A stretch of 64,000 nucleotides of DNA from Candidatus Latescibacterota bacterium (GCA_022826515.1 JAJDUT010000083.1:1-64000); one strand, 5' to 3'; shown: positions 16,681 to 27,803, counted from the stretch's first letter. Notes: generated from the sequence alone by a model not told the origin. A program made the numbers and translations.

Positions 16681-19467
16681 ATGAATGCGAGATACGCATT
16701 TTTACTGGTACTTGTCTGTACTATGAGCGCGTTCGCAGAAGAGGCGACGGACGAGCGGAAGATATACGAAATCGAAGAGATCACGGTGACCGGCTCCCGC
16801 ATCAAAAGCGCGGAGACGCTCGCGCCAGCGCCGATCGTCGTCCTGTCAGCCGAGGAAATCAGGGCGCAGGGCTTGGCCTCTCTTGGGGACGTGTTGCAAA
16901 CGCTCACCGTGCAGTCCAATGCGATCAATACCCAAGCCAACAACGGCGGCGACGGCTCGACCCGCGTCAGTCTGCGCGGCCTCGGTTCCAACCGCACTTT
17001 AGTGTTGGTCAATGGCCGTCGCTTTGTGCCGGGCGGGACGGGCGCGAATTCATCTGTTGACTTAAATGCCATTCCGGCCTCCGTCATCGAGCGTATCGAG
17101 GTGCTCAAGGACGGGGCCTCGGCTGTCTATGGGTCGGACGCCATCGGCGGCGTGGTCAACATCATTACCAGGACCGCGATAGAGGGAATAGAAATCGACT
17201 ATTACACGGGGACTTCGGGCGCGGGGGACGGCGAAGTTATGGATCTCAGCGTAACCACCGGCCTACAAAGCGAAAAAGGCCACATCGCCTTTTCGGCTGG
17301 CTATCACAACCAGCGGCCGGTTTGGACCGGCGACCGGAGTTTTAGCGAGTCGGACAAGGCTTACGATTGGGAGAAGAACGACGGCTCCTACAACAAAAAC
17401 GGCAGCTCGGCCACCCCGGAAGGCCACATCATCGACCGCTTGGGTGCCGAGGGCAACGAGGCGTGGCAGGCCGTCGTCGCGGCGGCAGGCGACGAGGCCG
17501 GTGATTACCATCGCGATCCGAACATTGGCTGGCGTCCTTTCAATTGGGCGGGGATCTCATCCGACGGGAGCGGCGACACGTACAACTACCAGCCGGAAAA
17601 TTATCTCTACACACCACAGACGCGCTACAGCTCCTTTCTCAGCGGTTCCCATACCGTGGCCGAGGATGCGAAGGCGTATTTCGAGGTGGTGTACACCAAC
17701 CGCCAGTCCGACCAGAAACTAGCGCCAACGCCGCTATTCATCATCTCCGAAGGGATCTCGGTATCGGCCACCAATCGGTACAACGAATTCGGCCGCGATT
17801 TCATCGACGTGCGTCGGCGTTTTGTCGAGGCGGGGAATCGCAATTACCTCCAAGACATCGATACCTACCGCATGGTGTTGGGATTGGATCACCGGCTCGG
17901 GCGCTTTGACGCTGACTTGTCTTTTTCCTACGGCCGCAGCGAGGGGACCAGTATCAACGAGGGCCGTTTTATTCGCAGCAATGTCGAGCAGGCACTGGGT
18001 CCAGACGAGGATTGCACAGGCGACTGCGTGCCGCTGGACCTTCTCCACGGCCCCGGCACCATCACCGAGGAGATGCTGAGCTACATCCAGTACACTGGCA
18101 TCGGCCGAGGCTATTCCCGGCAGCAGATCTTGCAGTGGAATCTGACTGGGGAGGTGGCGCACCTGCCTGCCGGTCCGCTGGCAGTGGCGGCAGGTCTCTC
18201 CTCGCGCTGGGAGGCGGGGGCCTATCTCCCCGACCCCATGACCGCATCGGGAAATACCACTGGCAGCAAAGCATTCCCCACTGAGGGCTCGTACTCAGTC
18301 CGGGCGCTGTACGCAGAAACCCAACTGCCGATCTACCAAGCAGGAGCTGTCAGCCTCGATGCAACGGCCGCCGGCCGCGCCTTCGACTACGACACCTTCG
18401 GCGGGGGTTTCACCTATGAAGCCGGAAGCCGTCTCCAGCTTTCCCAAGGCCTAGCTTTCCGGGCCACTTCCTCTAACGCCTTTCGCGCGCCCAGCATCGC
18501 CGAAATTTTTCTCGGCACCAGCGATTCTTTCCCCTTGGTCAGCGACCCCTGCAGCAGGGTGGACGAAGCGGGCAATGCCCGGGAGCTGACCGCTCAGCAG
18601 GAGCGGAATTGCGCCACTCAGGGCATCCCGGACGGCTTCGAAGACTCGCGCGCCCAGCTATTGGCCAAGTTAGGCGGCTCCACGGACCTCGATCCAGAAA
18701 AGGCCGCGATGATCACTGCGGGCGTAGTGTATCAGCCGGATTTCTTGGGGGGATTAGACCTGACCGTCGATTACTATACCACCAAGATCGATGATGAGAT
18801 CGGCACCCTGCCTGCCAGCCTCATTCTGAGCAACTGCTACTCGCAGGACGTGCCATCCGACTGCGATCAAGTCGTGCGCGATCCTGACAGCCATCTGATC
18901 ACCCAGATTCTGGCGACCAATACCAATATCGGGGAGACTGAAACTAGCGGTGTGGATTTCGGGCTTAACTACATTGCAGATGCGCCCATTGGTGTTATCT
19001 CGGCGCAGTTTGAGAGCAATATGCTCGTCAAGTACGAGCAAACGCTGCCCTCAGCCAGCGGTCCTGAGCTGGTCAAAGGCTTGGGTTACTACGACTTGGG
19101 CGTGTTCCCCACGTGGCGTCACGCCGCTTCCGTTGGCTTGGCAAAGCAGCGTTTTTCCATTGGGTTGACGTGGCGCTATGTTGGTGGGTTCGAGGAGTGC
19201 GAAGACGACGACTGCAAGGGCAAGTACCGCACGGACGTAGAAGAAGTACCCCCGAGCCGCAAGGTCGATCCGAACAGCCTCTTCAACGTGCGTGGATCGT
19301 ACGAAGTGGGGACGGCTCTTGGGCTCTCCACCCTGACCGTCGGCATCAACAATCTACTCGATCAGCCGCCGTCGGTGATCTTCAATGGGTTCCTCGGCAC
19401 GTCCGATGCAAGTACCTACGACTTTATGGGCCGCTACCTATACGTGCGCCTCTCCCATTCTCGGTAG
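16681..19467 (+). CDS. TonB-dependent outer-membrane receptor
   Basis: A 928-residue outer-membrane transporter. The start is ATG 16681 (GAGGAG 8 nt upstream), giving the signal peptide [19 protein letters not shown]; the longer upstream reading lacks a signal peptide at its N terminus. After it come a TonB-box region ([10 protein letters not shown]), a plug domain ([40 protein letters not shown]) and a beta-barrel ending in [10 protein letters not shown]. The architecture matches the GSRI-type receptors that import vitamin B12, polyphenols or oligosaccharides; the ligand cannot be told. Cysteine pairs in extracellular loops (CTGDC, CEDDDC) are notable. No SusD partner is adjacent. Confidence 0.92.
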   Translation: MNARYAFLLVLVCTMSAFAEEATDERKIYEIEEITVTGSRIKSAETLAPAPIVVLSAEEIRAQGLASLGDVLQTLTVQSNAINTQANNGGDGSTRVSLRGLGSNRTLVLVNGRRFVPGGTGANSSVDLNAIPASVIERIEVLKDGASAVYGSDAIGGVVNIITRTAIEGIEIDYYTGTSGAGDGEVMDLSVTTGLQSEKGHIAFSAGYHNQRPVWTGDRSFSESDKAYDWEKNDGSYNKNGSSATPEGHIIDRLGAEGNEAWQAVVAAAGDEAGDYHRDPNIGWRPFNWAGISSDGSGDTYNYQPENYLYTPQTRYSSFLSGSHTVAEDAKAYFEVVYTNRQSDQKLAPTPLFIISEGISVSATNRYNEFGRDFIDVRRRFVEAGNRNYLQDIDTYRMVLGLDHRLGRFDADLSFSYGRSEGTSINEGRFIRSNVEQALGPDEDCTGDCVPLDLLHGPGTITEEMLSYIQYTGIGRGYSRQQILQWNLTGEVAHLPAGPLAVAAGLSSRWEAGAYLPDPMTASGNTTGSKAFPTEGSYSVRALYAETQLPIYQAGAVSLDATAAGRAFDYDTFGGGFTYEAGSRLQLSQGLAFRATSSNAFRAPSIAEIFLGTSDSFPLVSDPCSRVDEAGNARELTAQQERNCATQGIPDGFEDSRAQLLAKLGGSTDLDPEKAAMITAGVVYQPDFLGGLDLTVDYYTTKIDDEIGTLPASLILSNCYSQDVPSDCDQVVRDPDSHLITQILATNTNIGETETSGVDFGLNYIADAPIGVISAQFESNMLVKYEQTLPSASGPELVKGLGYYDLGVFPTWRHAASVGLAKQRFSIGLTWRYVGGFEECEDDDCKGKYRTDVEEVPPSRKVDPNSLFNVRGSYEVGTALGLSTLTVGINNLLDQPPSVIFNGFLGTSDASTYDFMGRYLYVRLSHSR

Positions 19468-19524
19468 GGTCCGAGACCCTACCGAGACGGGGCAAGTAGG
19501 GGGCGGTTTCAAACCGCCCCCTAC
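19461..19524. terminator. Two hairpins after the TonB receptor
   Basis: TCGGTAGGGT / ACCCTACCGA (19461-19485) overlaps the receptor stop codon. It is followed by the near-perfect palindrome 19496-19524 (GTAGGGGGCGGTTT / AAACCGCCCCCTAC), which belongs to the GTAGGG...CCCTAC repeat family seen elsewhere. No strong U-run follows on either strand; it may act as a bidirectional barrier between the two convergent receptor genes. Confidence 0.5.
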
Positions 19525-19539
19525 AATGCGTAACGTCAG

Positions 19540-20879
19540 TTAATAATCGTACGACAGTGAAATGTTCCAGCGGCGGCCCAATCCGAGGAATACGCGAGCA
19601 CTTGCGGCGTCGTGGCCATCGCCGTCATCGGCATCAGACACGTAGGTTTCGTCGAGCAAATTGAAGACGTGCAATCGCAGTTTCATATTGCTAAACGAAG
19701 CGCCGGGCAGCGTGTAACTCGCGTGTAGATCCACCAAATTGTAATCTGGGAGTTTCCACGACTGTGCTCGGTCGGAGGGGTCGGTTCGGTTGGCGGGATC
19801 AAATTTGGCGTAGTGATCCATGAACCGCCGCACACCTAGCGAGGCGTAGAGGCCGCGCGTGGGAAATAGTGCACCGCTCAGGCGCAGGGTCTTTTGCGCT
19901 GCGTCGCCCGCCTTTAGCCCTTTGGCATAGACTTGAAATTCGCCGATCGTCTCTGGATCCTCTTCGGGCGAAAATGTAGTATTGACATCGTTGAGCCATT
20001 CCCAATTGCCCAGCGACACCATGCCGCGCACCTCGAATTTGTCGTGAGGCCGCGCCTTCAGGTCGAACTCTACGCCGGTATGAAGAGCGTCAATGCCGTT
20101 TAGCAAAAATCGGAAGCTCTGTTCGAGCTCATCGCTATAAATACTTTTGGGCCACGAGCGGTCTATCCACTTGGTGTAATAGAAGTTTGCGTTGCCGATA
20201 AACATGCCGCGTTTGAAATAACCGGCCCCCAACTCAAAAGAAGCGACCTTTTCATTAAACGTGGGATCGTACAGGCTGTTGTCGTAAAGGTTGCAATGGA
20301 TTAATAGACCCAGCCGTTTTCCATATCGTTGACGGGTACGCCGTTGATCATAACGGCGACATTGCGCTGGTCAAAGCCCCGCACATTGATGCGAGAGTCG
20401 CCGGCCCCGCCGCCTTGCTCGGTCGCATAAACGCCCGGCGTATCATTTAAAATCAGCGGCAGGTCGCGCGAGCCGAGTTTGCGCTGCATGTCGGCTTTGG
20501 GCACGTCGGAGAAGGCGACGGGTGTTTCGCGCATTTTGGCCCGATCGGCGACGATGATGATTTCTTTGCCGCGAAATACCTCGGGCATGAGTTCGACAAG
20601 TATCTCCACCGCATCCGCTTCTAAGACAACGGGGTTGCGATGTTCTTTGTATCCGATAAAACTTACGACGAGCGTGTGGCTGCCGGCCCCGACATTGGCG
20701 ATGGCAAACTGCCCATCGAGGTCTGTAGTAGCTCCGCGCTCGACGCCTTCTATATAGACGTTGGCACCCGGCAGTGATTCGCCGGTTTCGGCATCGCGCA
20801 CTGTGCCTTTTAATTCGGCGGCAAGCAGAGGGGAAGAGGCGAGGAACAACAGAGAAAAAAGCGCAATCATTGGCTTCAT
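19540..20879 (-). pseudogene. TonB-dependent receptor with internal deletion
   Basis: Starts at ATG 20879 (GGAGG 6 nt upstream) with signal peptide MKPMIALFSLLFLASSPLLA, a carboxypeptidase-regulatory-like domain (ELKGTVRDAETGESLPGANV ... SFIGYKEH) and the first half of the plug (INVRGFDQRNVAVMINGVPV, NDMENGWVY). Reading then hits TAA at about 20303. In another frame the sequence resumes as NLYDNSLYDPTFNEKVASFE and runs as beta-barrel to ...LSYDY at 19540. Receptors of this type are usually 750-900 residues; about 430 remain, so roughly 1 kb encoding the rest of the plug and first barrel strands was lost out of frame. Convergent with the intact receptor. Confidence 0.85.
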
Positions 20880-21067
20880 AAGACGCCTCCGTGGGGGAAT
20901 GGGGACGCAGCAGGGCCGTTGTGGTTGTATCATTTTTATATAAAATTTAATTAAAAAATATTTAATCTAATGAATCGCTAATGCTCCTCAAGCTCCGTCG
21001 CCGTTAGGGGGTAGCGAGGGGAGTGGGATGCCGTCCATCCCTTGGTTGACTCCTAAGTCCATTGCGG

Positions 21068-21096
21068 TTGACATGCGTACCGTCACACGGTACGCT
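21068..21096 (+). promoter_or_regulatory. Promoter and operator of the orphan higA
   Basis: TTGACA (21068-21073), 17-bp spacer, TACGCT (21091-21096). The spacer holds the perfect inverted repeat GCGTACCGT / ACGGTACGC (21075-21095, CAC centre), as expected for a HigA-autoregulated promoter. Confidence 0.65.
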
Positions 21097-21122
21097 TTTT
21101 TATAATTCGGATGCTTCGACTT

Positions 21123-21401
21123 ATGAAAAACCCACCACATCCTGGCCGTAGTATCAAGGAGAATTGCCTAGATCCGCTCGGTCTGAACGTCACCGAGGCG
21201 GCGAAGGTATTGGGCATGGCTCGGCACACGCTTTCGCGCGTACTGAATGGACATGCGGCCATTTCGCCAGAGATGGCCATTCGGCTGGAGAAGGCGGGCT
21301 GGTCCAACGCCGAGTTCTGGCTGCGTCGGCAGACCTCGTACGATATAGCGCAAGCACGCAGGGGCGAAGGCCAGATTAAGGTTGAGCGCTATCAGCCGTA
21401 G
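21123..21401 (+). CDS. higA: HigA-family antitoxin (no HigB adjacent)
   Basis: A 92-residue XRE-type helix-turn-helix protein starting at ATG 21123 ([20 protein letters not shown]). The [23 protein letters not shown] then [20 protein letters not shown] is diagnostic for the HigA/VapI antidote family. In standard modules the RelE-like toxin higB comes first, between the promoter and higA; here the ATG follows the operator by only 27 bp, so the toxin gene is absent. It lies just upstream of the restriction-modification operon. Confidence 0.85.
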   Translation: MKNPPHPGRSIKENCLDPLGLNVTEAAKVLGMARHTLSRVLNGHAAISPEMAIRLEKAGWSNAEFWLRRQTSYDIAQARRGEGQIKVERYQP

Positions 21402-21490
21402 GTAGTCTGATAAAATCGAGAAGCCGATCAAATAGGTTATTCTCGGGATAGAAGGACAAATACTGCATTTTGGCAGTTCCAAGGAGAACA

Positions 21491-22726
21491 ATGGCCGAGA
21501 CACTGAAGCGACTAGATCAGAGTCGCCTAAACGTAATCTCAAAGTATAGAGCTAATCCTCTCGCTTGGAGGGGGCAGTTCACACCACAGTTGGTCGACTA
21601 CCTGCTTGAATCCTTTTCAGACCCCGGGGATCTGGTCGTTGACCCGTTCTCAGGGAGTGGGACAGTGCTGTTCGAGTCCGCGTCCCATGACATGCCATGC
21701 TTTGGTAATGAGTTGAACCCTGCGGCGTATCTCATGTCGAAGTTTTTCCACTTGGTGAACTTCGAACGCTCGGAGAGAGAGGCTATTATAGAGCAGCTCA
21801 GAGAATCCCTCAGCGGACTCGTGGGCAGGTACGATGATCTGCCGCTGATGAGTCAGGCAGACAAACATCGAGAGAAGTACTCCAATCTGCTTGCGCTTGC
21901 CAAGGAACTACTCGCAGCTACATCATACGATTCCATGGTCCTTTGTCTTGCGGCTAACGTTCTGTTCAAGGCAGAGTCTAGCCGAATCAATGACTTAGGG
22001 CAGGCTGTTTGGCGGGCGTACGACTACATAGCCACCTTTGCAGGCGAACTGCCGTATACTACAAGTCCTGTTGATGCACAACTTGGAGACGCGCGAGCCA
22101 TGCATCAGGCTCTCGACAGAAAGGCGGGGTTGGTTATCACCAGTCCGCCCTACATCAATGTTTTCAACTACCACCAGAATCACCGAGCGATAGTTGAACT
22201 CTTGGGTTGGGATCTGTTGCGTGTCGCACGGAGCGAAATTGGGTCGAATCGCAGGAATAGAGGGAACCGGTTTCGAACCGTAATTCAGTATTGCCTCGAC
22301 ATGAGTCAGTTTCTGAACGCTATGGCTATGGCTATCCGGCAAGAGGGCATCCTCGTACTGATTGTCGGAAGAGAATCGAACGTCAGAGGAGTGCCGTTCT
22401 ACAATGGAAGGATAATCCGTGACCTCCTCCAATTGCATCCATGCTTCACCCGTCTTGGGCATTATGAGCGTCACTTCATAAACAGATTCGGTCTTAAGAT
22501 CCATGAAGACATTCTCGTCACGAAACGAGATGATGTGTCGCCACAACTATTTCCCGAAGAAAAGGTGCGGAGAGTCGCAAGTAAGCACCTGAAGTATGCC
22601 AGAAAGACGGCCTCTGATAGGGTCAATCGCGACCTAGAGTCGGCTATACAGGATGTTTTAAGCCTCCCATGCTCGGATTGGTACACCACAATGGAGAATC
22701 CTATTGAACTTACGATACCCGCATAG
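21491..22726 (+). CDS. DNA methyltransferase of a Bpu10I-like R-M system
   Basis: About 411 residues from ATG 21491, selected by AAGGAG (21481-21486). The SAM-binding motif VDPFSGSGTVLFES (50-63) is N-terminal and the catalytic motif ITSPPYINVFNY (216-227) is C-terminal. SPPY is typical of amino-methyltransferases acting on N4-cytosine or N6-adenine. The partner nuclease is Bpu10I-like, so a related target would be protected; the exact sequence cannot be read. It overlaps the nuclease start by 23 bp. Lower GC and different codon use than the flanking genes point to horizontal acquisition. Confidence 0.88.
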   Translation: MAETLKRLDQSRLNVISKYRANPLAWRGQFTPQLVDYLLESFSDPGDLVVDPFSGSGTVLFESASHDMPCFGNELNPAAYLMSKFFHLVNFERSEREAIIEQLRESLSGLVGRYDDLPLMSQADKHREKYSNLLALAKELLAATSYDSMVLCLAANVLFKAESSRINDLGQAVWRAYDYIATFAGELPYTTSPVDAQLGDARAMHQALDRKAGLVITSPPYINVFNYHQNHRAIVELLGWDLLRVARSEIGSNRRNRGNRFRTVIQYCLDMSQFLNAMAMAIRQEGILVLIVGRESNVRGVPFYNGRIIRDLLQLHPCFTRLGHYERHFINRFGLKIHEDILVTKRDDVSPQLFPEEKVRRVASKHLKYARKTASDRVNRDLESAIQDVLSLPCSDWYTTMENPIELTIPA

Positions 22727-23597
22727 GGATAAGCTCAATGCTGCACTGCGCAATCCCAAGTGCAGTGATGACTCCGATCTCTTACAAGAGGCCATGACTG
22801 CATATGATGAATGGATTGCGGCGACGAGTTCCCTGACTACTGCTGGTCGGGAGCGTGTTGGGCAGATGGTGTCGCTCCTCAACAAGTACAAGGATTTCCT
22901 TGAGGTGGACCTGATCGCAGATAAAGGTTCTCCCTTCATTAGACGTCAGAAGGGGCAGCTCAAGTTAGATAACTCTGTCCTAGAGGAGTTCGCCATACAA
23001 CTGATCCATCCAAAGATCATCAGTGGCTTACCAAACTTCGAACTCTCAATCGGCCCCAACACCGCGTTCATGTCTCTGTCGTTCATGCCGGCGAGCATTG
23101 AGAGCTTGTCTGGTCCCCCAGCCATAGTCCTGAAGCGCAAGGATCAGGACTTCGCTCTTGGGAAGGTGATCCACTATCAGTTCTCACCAGACGAGGGCTT
23201 CAACCCCTCGGAAATCTCCTCAGGTTCGTTCTGTCTTGCCGTCTTTGCCGCTGAGATCAAGGTGAACTATGACAAGACCATGTTCCAAGAGTGCGCTGGC
23301 ACTGCAGCTCGGCTGAAGCAGGGCTGTCCTATCGCCAAGTACTACGCATTGGTAGAATATCTTGACATGACACCAGAGGACTGTCGTTTGACGGAGATCG
23401 ATAATGTCTTCCTGCTTCGGCGAGCAAAGCGACTCCCGGCTGGAAAACGCGACGACGCCAACGAAGTACGCGCTGCTCATAAGGACAACCCTATACAAGC
23501 TGATGTTATCTGGAGCTTTGTAGAAGAGATACAGGCTTTTGTGCAAGCAGTCTGGTACGATCCAGATGCCGCACTCAAGAGAGGTTCGTTCGTGTGA
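22704..23597 (+). CDS. Bpu10I-family restriction endonuclease
   Basis: About 297 residues from TTG 22704 (GGAG seven bases upstream), overlapping the MTase 3' end. The C-terminal half (VFAAEIKVNYDKTMFQECAG, TAARLKQGCPIAKYYALVEY, LRRAKRLPAGKR) resembles the Bpu10I restriction enzyme family; the E-x-K of AAEIKVN is the likely catalytic element. Bpu10I itself is heterodimeric (target CCTNAGC), but only one nuclease gene is present here. A single subunit could act as a homodimer on a palindromic site or nick DNA. The assignment rests on remembered family sequence. Confidence 0.7.
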   Translation: MNLRYPHRDKLNAALRNPKCSDDSDLLQEAMTAYDEWIAATSSLTTAGRERVGQMVSLLNKYKDFLEVDLIADKGSPFIRRQKGQLKLDNSVLEEFAIQLIHPKIISGLPNFELSIGPNTAFMSLSFMPASIESLSGPPAIVLKRKDQDFALGKVIHYQFSPDEGFNPSEISSGSFCLAVFAAEIKVNYDKTMFQECAGTAARLKQGCPIAKYYALVEYLDMTPEDCRLTEIDNVFLLRRAKRLPAGKRDDANEVRAAHKDNPIQADVIWSFVEEIQAFVQAVWYDPDAALKRGSFV

Positions 23598-23599
23598 TT

Positions 23600-23845
23600 A
23601 TGGAAAAAGTGAATATTTTTGAGACCGACTGGTATCGGGATATCAAGTCAAAGATGACGCCGGGCGACAATCTGAGGATCTACCGGGAGAATCGCGGTTT
23701 GACCCAGGCCAAATTGGGTGAGATGCTTGGCGATGTTCCCCGTCAGCATATCTCAAACATGGAGAGAGGGGTGCGGTCGATTAGCTTAAAAACGGCCCGG
23801 AAATTGGCAGCGCTATTTAAGGTGTCCCCTGAGAAATTCATTTAA
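23600..23845 (+). CDS. XRE-family HTH regulator, possible R-M controller protein
   Basis: An 81-residue protein starting at ATG 23600, two bases after the nuclease stop. The helix-turn-helix NLRIYRENRGLTQAKLGEML is followed by the recognition helix region VPRQHISNMERGVRSISLKT. Small XRE proteins next to restriction genes often act as C proteins that delay nuclease expression. Here it is the last gene rather than the first, which is unusual for a controller, so a role as an unrelated regulator or antitoxin is possible. Confidence 0.7.
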   Translation: MEKVNIFETDWYRDIKSKMTPGDNLRIYRENRGLTQAKLGEMLGDVPRQHISNMERGVRSISLKTARKLAALFKVSPEKFI

Positions 23846-23929
23846 GAAGTATCCCCGCCCATAATCCAAACGGCCAATTCGCAGTGAAGTAGAACTGCGA
23901 ATGCCCTACTACCGCACTCGTTAATCCCC

Positions 23930-25282
23930 TCAAAACCGCAACGCAAACACCGTCCGCACCCCCGGTTCCGAGCGGGCGGAGATAGATCCCCGGTGGAGCC
24001 GCATGATTTGGCGGCACAGGCTCAGCCCAATGCCGGAGCCGTCCGGCTTGGTCGTGAAAAAGGGGATGAACACCTTGCCGAGGGCTTCTTCGACGATGCC
24101 CGGCCCATTGTCCGCGACCTCGACGACGACCTTGTCGTGCGCCAGATGAGCGGTCAAGTCAACGCGAGCCCCGGCGCGGCCGGCCGTGGCTTCGCGGGCA
24201 TTGCTCAGTAGGTTGATGAGGATCTGCTCGACTTGCTCGGGGTCGGCAGTCAATTCGAGGCTGGGGGGATTGACCTCGGTGTGCAACTCGACTGCGGACT
24301 CGGCGAATTGGGACCGCATTAGCTGCTCTACCCGGGCGAACAGACTGGCTACTGGGACAATCTCAAAGGACGGCGCTGGGACGCGGGTGAGGTCGCGGTA
24401 GGCTTCGACAAAGTGCAGCAGGCCCTCGCTGCGGCGCTGGATGGTGCCCACTGCGGTGCGGATGTCTTCGGTGGTCTCGGCATCGAGGGCGTCGTCTTTT
24501 AGCATTCCGTCCGCGGTGGCGGCCAGCGAAGCAATGGGGGTGATGGAATTCATGATCTCGTGGGTGAGCACGCGGATCAGGTTTTGCCAAGCCTCCATTT
24601 CCTTTTCGTCGAGATCGGGGCCAATGTCGTGGAATACTACTAAAGTGTGTGTGCGGTCGCTCAGGCGGAACACCGATGCGTGCAGGGCGAGTCGGACCTC
24701 TTCTAAACTCACTAGGTCTCGGCCCCCAGGACCGAGGTTTTGCAGGGTGGTGGTTAGGATGGGATTGACGCGGTTGAGATCGGCGATGTGGCCCAAGCGG
24801 GGCACCCCCAAAAGACGCTTGGCCGCGTTGTTGATCAGCGACACCTCGCCAGCGTTGTCGAAGACGATCAAGCCGACGCCAATGTGCTGCACCACGGTTT
24901 GCAGGTAGCGCGCTTGCTCCTCCTTTTCGGCCCGTGCTTGGCGAAAGGCGTCGAGGACTTCGTTGAACGCGGTCTTGAGTTCGTCGAAAGAGGAGCCGAG
25001 GCCGCCAGTGACAAAGGTCTGCGAGAAATCGGCGTAGCGGATGGCGTTCAAAAAGCGCGTCAGGTCGCGGTTGGTTCGCTCGACGTAGTGGACGAGGGCG
25101 TAGAGTTGGTAGAGCAGGACGAAGCCGACGACGATGGGGACGGCTAGATGATAGGTTCCTTCTGCTATTATGTAGAACAGCAGCCACAAGGTGGCACCGA
25201 GGAAGACGACGCGCAGCACGATCCGGGTGCGGAAGGCGCGGGCTCCTTGTATTAGGCGGTGTAGGACGTCCTTAGGGGTCAT
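23930..25282 (-). CDS. NtrY-like sensor histidine kinase
   Basis: A 450-residue inner-membrane kinase: two N-terminal transmembrane helices (about 21-40 and 47-65) with almost no periplasmic loop, a HAMP-like segment, a PAS domain (about 120-220, VVQHIGVGLIVFDNAGEVSL), DHp helix with phospho-accepting H241 (RVLTHEIMNSITPI), and HATPase with N box (INLLSNAREA), G1 (DNGPGI) and G2 (GSGIGLSL). The partner is evidently the NtrC-type regulator at 26308-27684, with which such kinases are normally adjacent; a higBA module and a small gene separate them. The lack of a periplasmic sensor suggests that it senses membrane state or an internal signal. Confidence 0.9.
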   Translation of the reverse strand: MTPKDVLHRLIQGARAFRTRIVLRVVFLGATLWLLFYIIAEGTYHLAVPIVVGFVLLYQLYALVHYVERTNRDLTRFLNAIRYADFSQTFVTGGLGSSFDELKTAFNEVLDAFRQARAEKEEQARYLQTVVQHIGVGLIVFDNAGEVSLINNAAKRLLGVPRLGHIADLNRVNPILTTTLQNLGPGGRDLVSLEEVRLALHASVFRLSDRTHTLVVFHDIGPDLDEKEMEAWQNLIRVLTHEIMNSITPIASLAATADGMLKDDALDAETTEDIRTAVGTIQRRSEGLLHFVEAYRDLTRVPAPSFEIVPVASLFARVEQLMRSQFAESAVELHTEVNPPSLELTADPEQVEQILINLLSNAREATAGRAGARVDLTAHLAHDKVVVEVADNGPGIVEEALGKVFIPFFTTKPDGSGIGLSLCRQIMRLHRGSISARSEPGVRTVFALRF

Positions 25283-25311
25283 GCTTTTTATACGGTGATT
25301 TCAGCCGTTGA

Positions 25312-25701
25312 TTATCTCGGGAGGCCTAGCAGTAAATCCGCTGGAATGCCCAAATGCGCTCTCAATGCGCCAATCTGTCGAATAGAAAGAGGGCGAGTTC
25401 CACTAAAAAATTCGGACGTGCGACTTCTGCCTCCCAGCCATTTCGCCAGATCAGCACGGGAAAGCCCCTTCTGCTCTAGCATAAAATCAACTACCTCTTG
25501 GGGAGTAGGCTGCTCGTAAGTAGGTACATGAGCGCCTTCGTAAGCCTGCACCAGAACAGATAAAAACTCCAGCCGCTCATACGCTTCGGACCTAGGCGGA
25601 GGATCAGCGTCGAGAAGGGCATCGATTTCAGCGACGGCCATGTCGTATTCTTCTTCGTTTCTCAACAGATGGGGTTGGGTAAAATCGAGTACTTCAGCCA
25701 T
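25312..25701 (-). CDS. higA: HigA-type antitoxin
   Basis: A 129-residue antitoxin with an N-terminal helical extension (EEYDMAVAEIDALL) and a C-terminal XRE helix-turn-helix (PQEVVDFMLEQKGLSRADLA, KWLGGRSRTSEFFSGTRPLS). This is the HigA2-like, C-terminal-HTH class. It begins 12 bp after the higB stop, in the toxin-first order typical of higBA. Confidence 0.88.
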   Translation of the reverse strand: MAEVLDFTQPHLLRNEEEYDMAVAEIDALLDADPPPRSEAYERLEFLSVLVQAYEGAHVPTYEQPTPQEVVDFMLEQKGLSRADLAKWLGGRSRTSEFFSGTRPLSIRQIGALRAHLGIPADLLLGLPR

Positions 25702-25713
25702 TGAATACTTCCT

Positions 25714-26010
25714 TTATAAGGTGCCTTCCTGCGTCCGACGAGTGTATTCTGCGTGAGTAAGGACATGGCGGATATATACCCTTCCGAGGTCATAGCGCAT
25801 GTCCACAACCAACCGGTATTTGTTGCCGCCGATATTGAAAACCGTGCGCCACTCCCCCAAGAAACTGGCAGAAGGAAAATCTTGGCGTATTTCATGCGGA
25901 GTAGCATAGCGCCTTAATCTCATGATAGAGAACCAGGCTCTGAGAGGCGTTTCTGATTCAGGGTAATCGCGCCAGAACTCTTGGAGTCTTTTTCGAGTAA
26001 TTACATGCAT
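25714..26010 (-). CDS. higB: HigB-family mRNA interferase toxin
   Basis: A 98-residue RelE-superfamily toxin from ATG 26010 (MHVITRKRLQEFWRDYPESE). FLGEWRTVFNIGGNKYRLVV and YIRHVLTHAEYTRR are the central strand and C-terminal strand signatures of HigB toxins that cleave mRNA on the ribosome. A TTCCCAA-A-TTGGGAA dyad lies 22 bp upstream. Transcribed with higA downstream. Confidence 0.88.
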   Translation of the reverse strand: MHVITRKRLQEFWRDYPESETPLRAWFSIMRLRRYATPHEIRQDFPSASFLGEWRTVFNIGGNKYRLVVDMRYDLGRVYIRHVLTHAEYTRRTQEGTL

Positions 26011-26031
26011 TGTCCTCGTCAAAGTCTTTTG

Positions 26032-26065
26032 TTCCCAAATTGGGAATATCACACTTCCATGTCAA
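26032..26065 (-). promoter_or_regulatory. higBA promoter region and operator
   Basis: Minus-strand TTGACA at 26060-26065, then a perfect 15-bp palindrome TTCCCAA-N-TTGGGAA at 26032-26046 where the -10 element should lie. This placement suits repression by the HigA/HigBA complex. The -10 hexamer itself is poor. Confidence 0.55.
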
Positions 26066-26072
26066 GACTACG

Positions 26073-26276
26073 TCAGGCACTAAATAGCTTTCTATGACCA
26101 TAGCGGTTAGCCTCCAAGTTTTGCTTGAGGCTGGGCCACGTTTCCTCGTCATAGCCGGATTCGTCGGCCAACCAAGCAGACAATAGTTGTCGCGCCTTGG
26201 TATTGCCCTGATGCTGAGTCTTATTGTTCGTTCGTGCTGCCGGTCTTGCTACAGGTTCAGTTTGTAGATCGGTCAT
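26073..26276 (-). CDS. Small conserved hypothetical protein
   Basis: A 67-residue protein; start ATG 26276 chosen because GGAGG lies four bases upstream. The first ~25 residues are disordered (TEPVARPAARTNNKTQHQ) and the remainder, KARQLLSAWLADESGYDEET then WPSLKQNLEANR, looks like a short helical module with a conserved W-x-x-D-x-S-G-Y-D-E-x-x-W core. I recall similar short proteins annotated as hypothetical in environmental genomes; they could be antitoxin-like. No toxin partner is present. It lies 31 bp after the NtrC-type gene and upstream of higB. Confidence 0.6.
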   Translation of the reverse strand: MTDLQTEPVARPAARTNNKTQHQGNTKARQLLSAWLADESGYDEETWPSLKQNLEANRYGHRKLFSA

Positions 26277-26307
26277 AATTCCTCCTAGTTCGCGATAGAG
26301 GCCTCTA

Positions 26308-27684
<1,377 letters not shown>

Positions 27685-27700
27685 GGGATATGCTCCATAG

Positions 27701-27742
27701 TGTACGCCAGCGGACAGTAGGTGTATCACCAGCGGACAGTAG
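27701..27742. promoter_or_regulatory. Paired upstream activator sites
   Basis: Two copies of CCAGCGGACAGTAG (27707-27720 and 27729-27742) spaced 22 bp, two helical turns. The first sits in a dyad TGT-N-CGC-NN-GCG-N-ACA (27701-27716); the second keeps only the right half-site clearly. They lie about 60-100 bp upstream of the sigma-54 promoter, the usual place for NtrC-type enhancers, and about 20-60 bp in front of the regulator's own start. Confidence 0.6.
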
Positions 27743-27803
27743 CGCTGGGGCGGGCAAGGAGGCGATTTTACTCATCTTCTTTTTTATCAAGGGGTTAGGA
27801 ATA

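Noticed and set aside
21101..21106. TATAAT as the -10 of the higA promoter
   Set aside because: It lies 27 bp from the TTGACA; TACGCT at 21091 has the correct 17-bp spacing and overlaps the operator.
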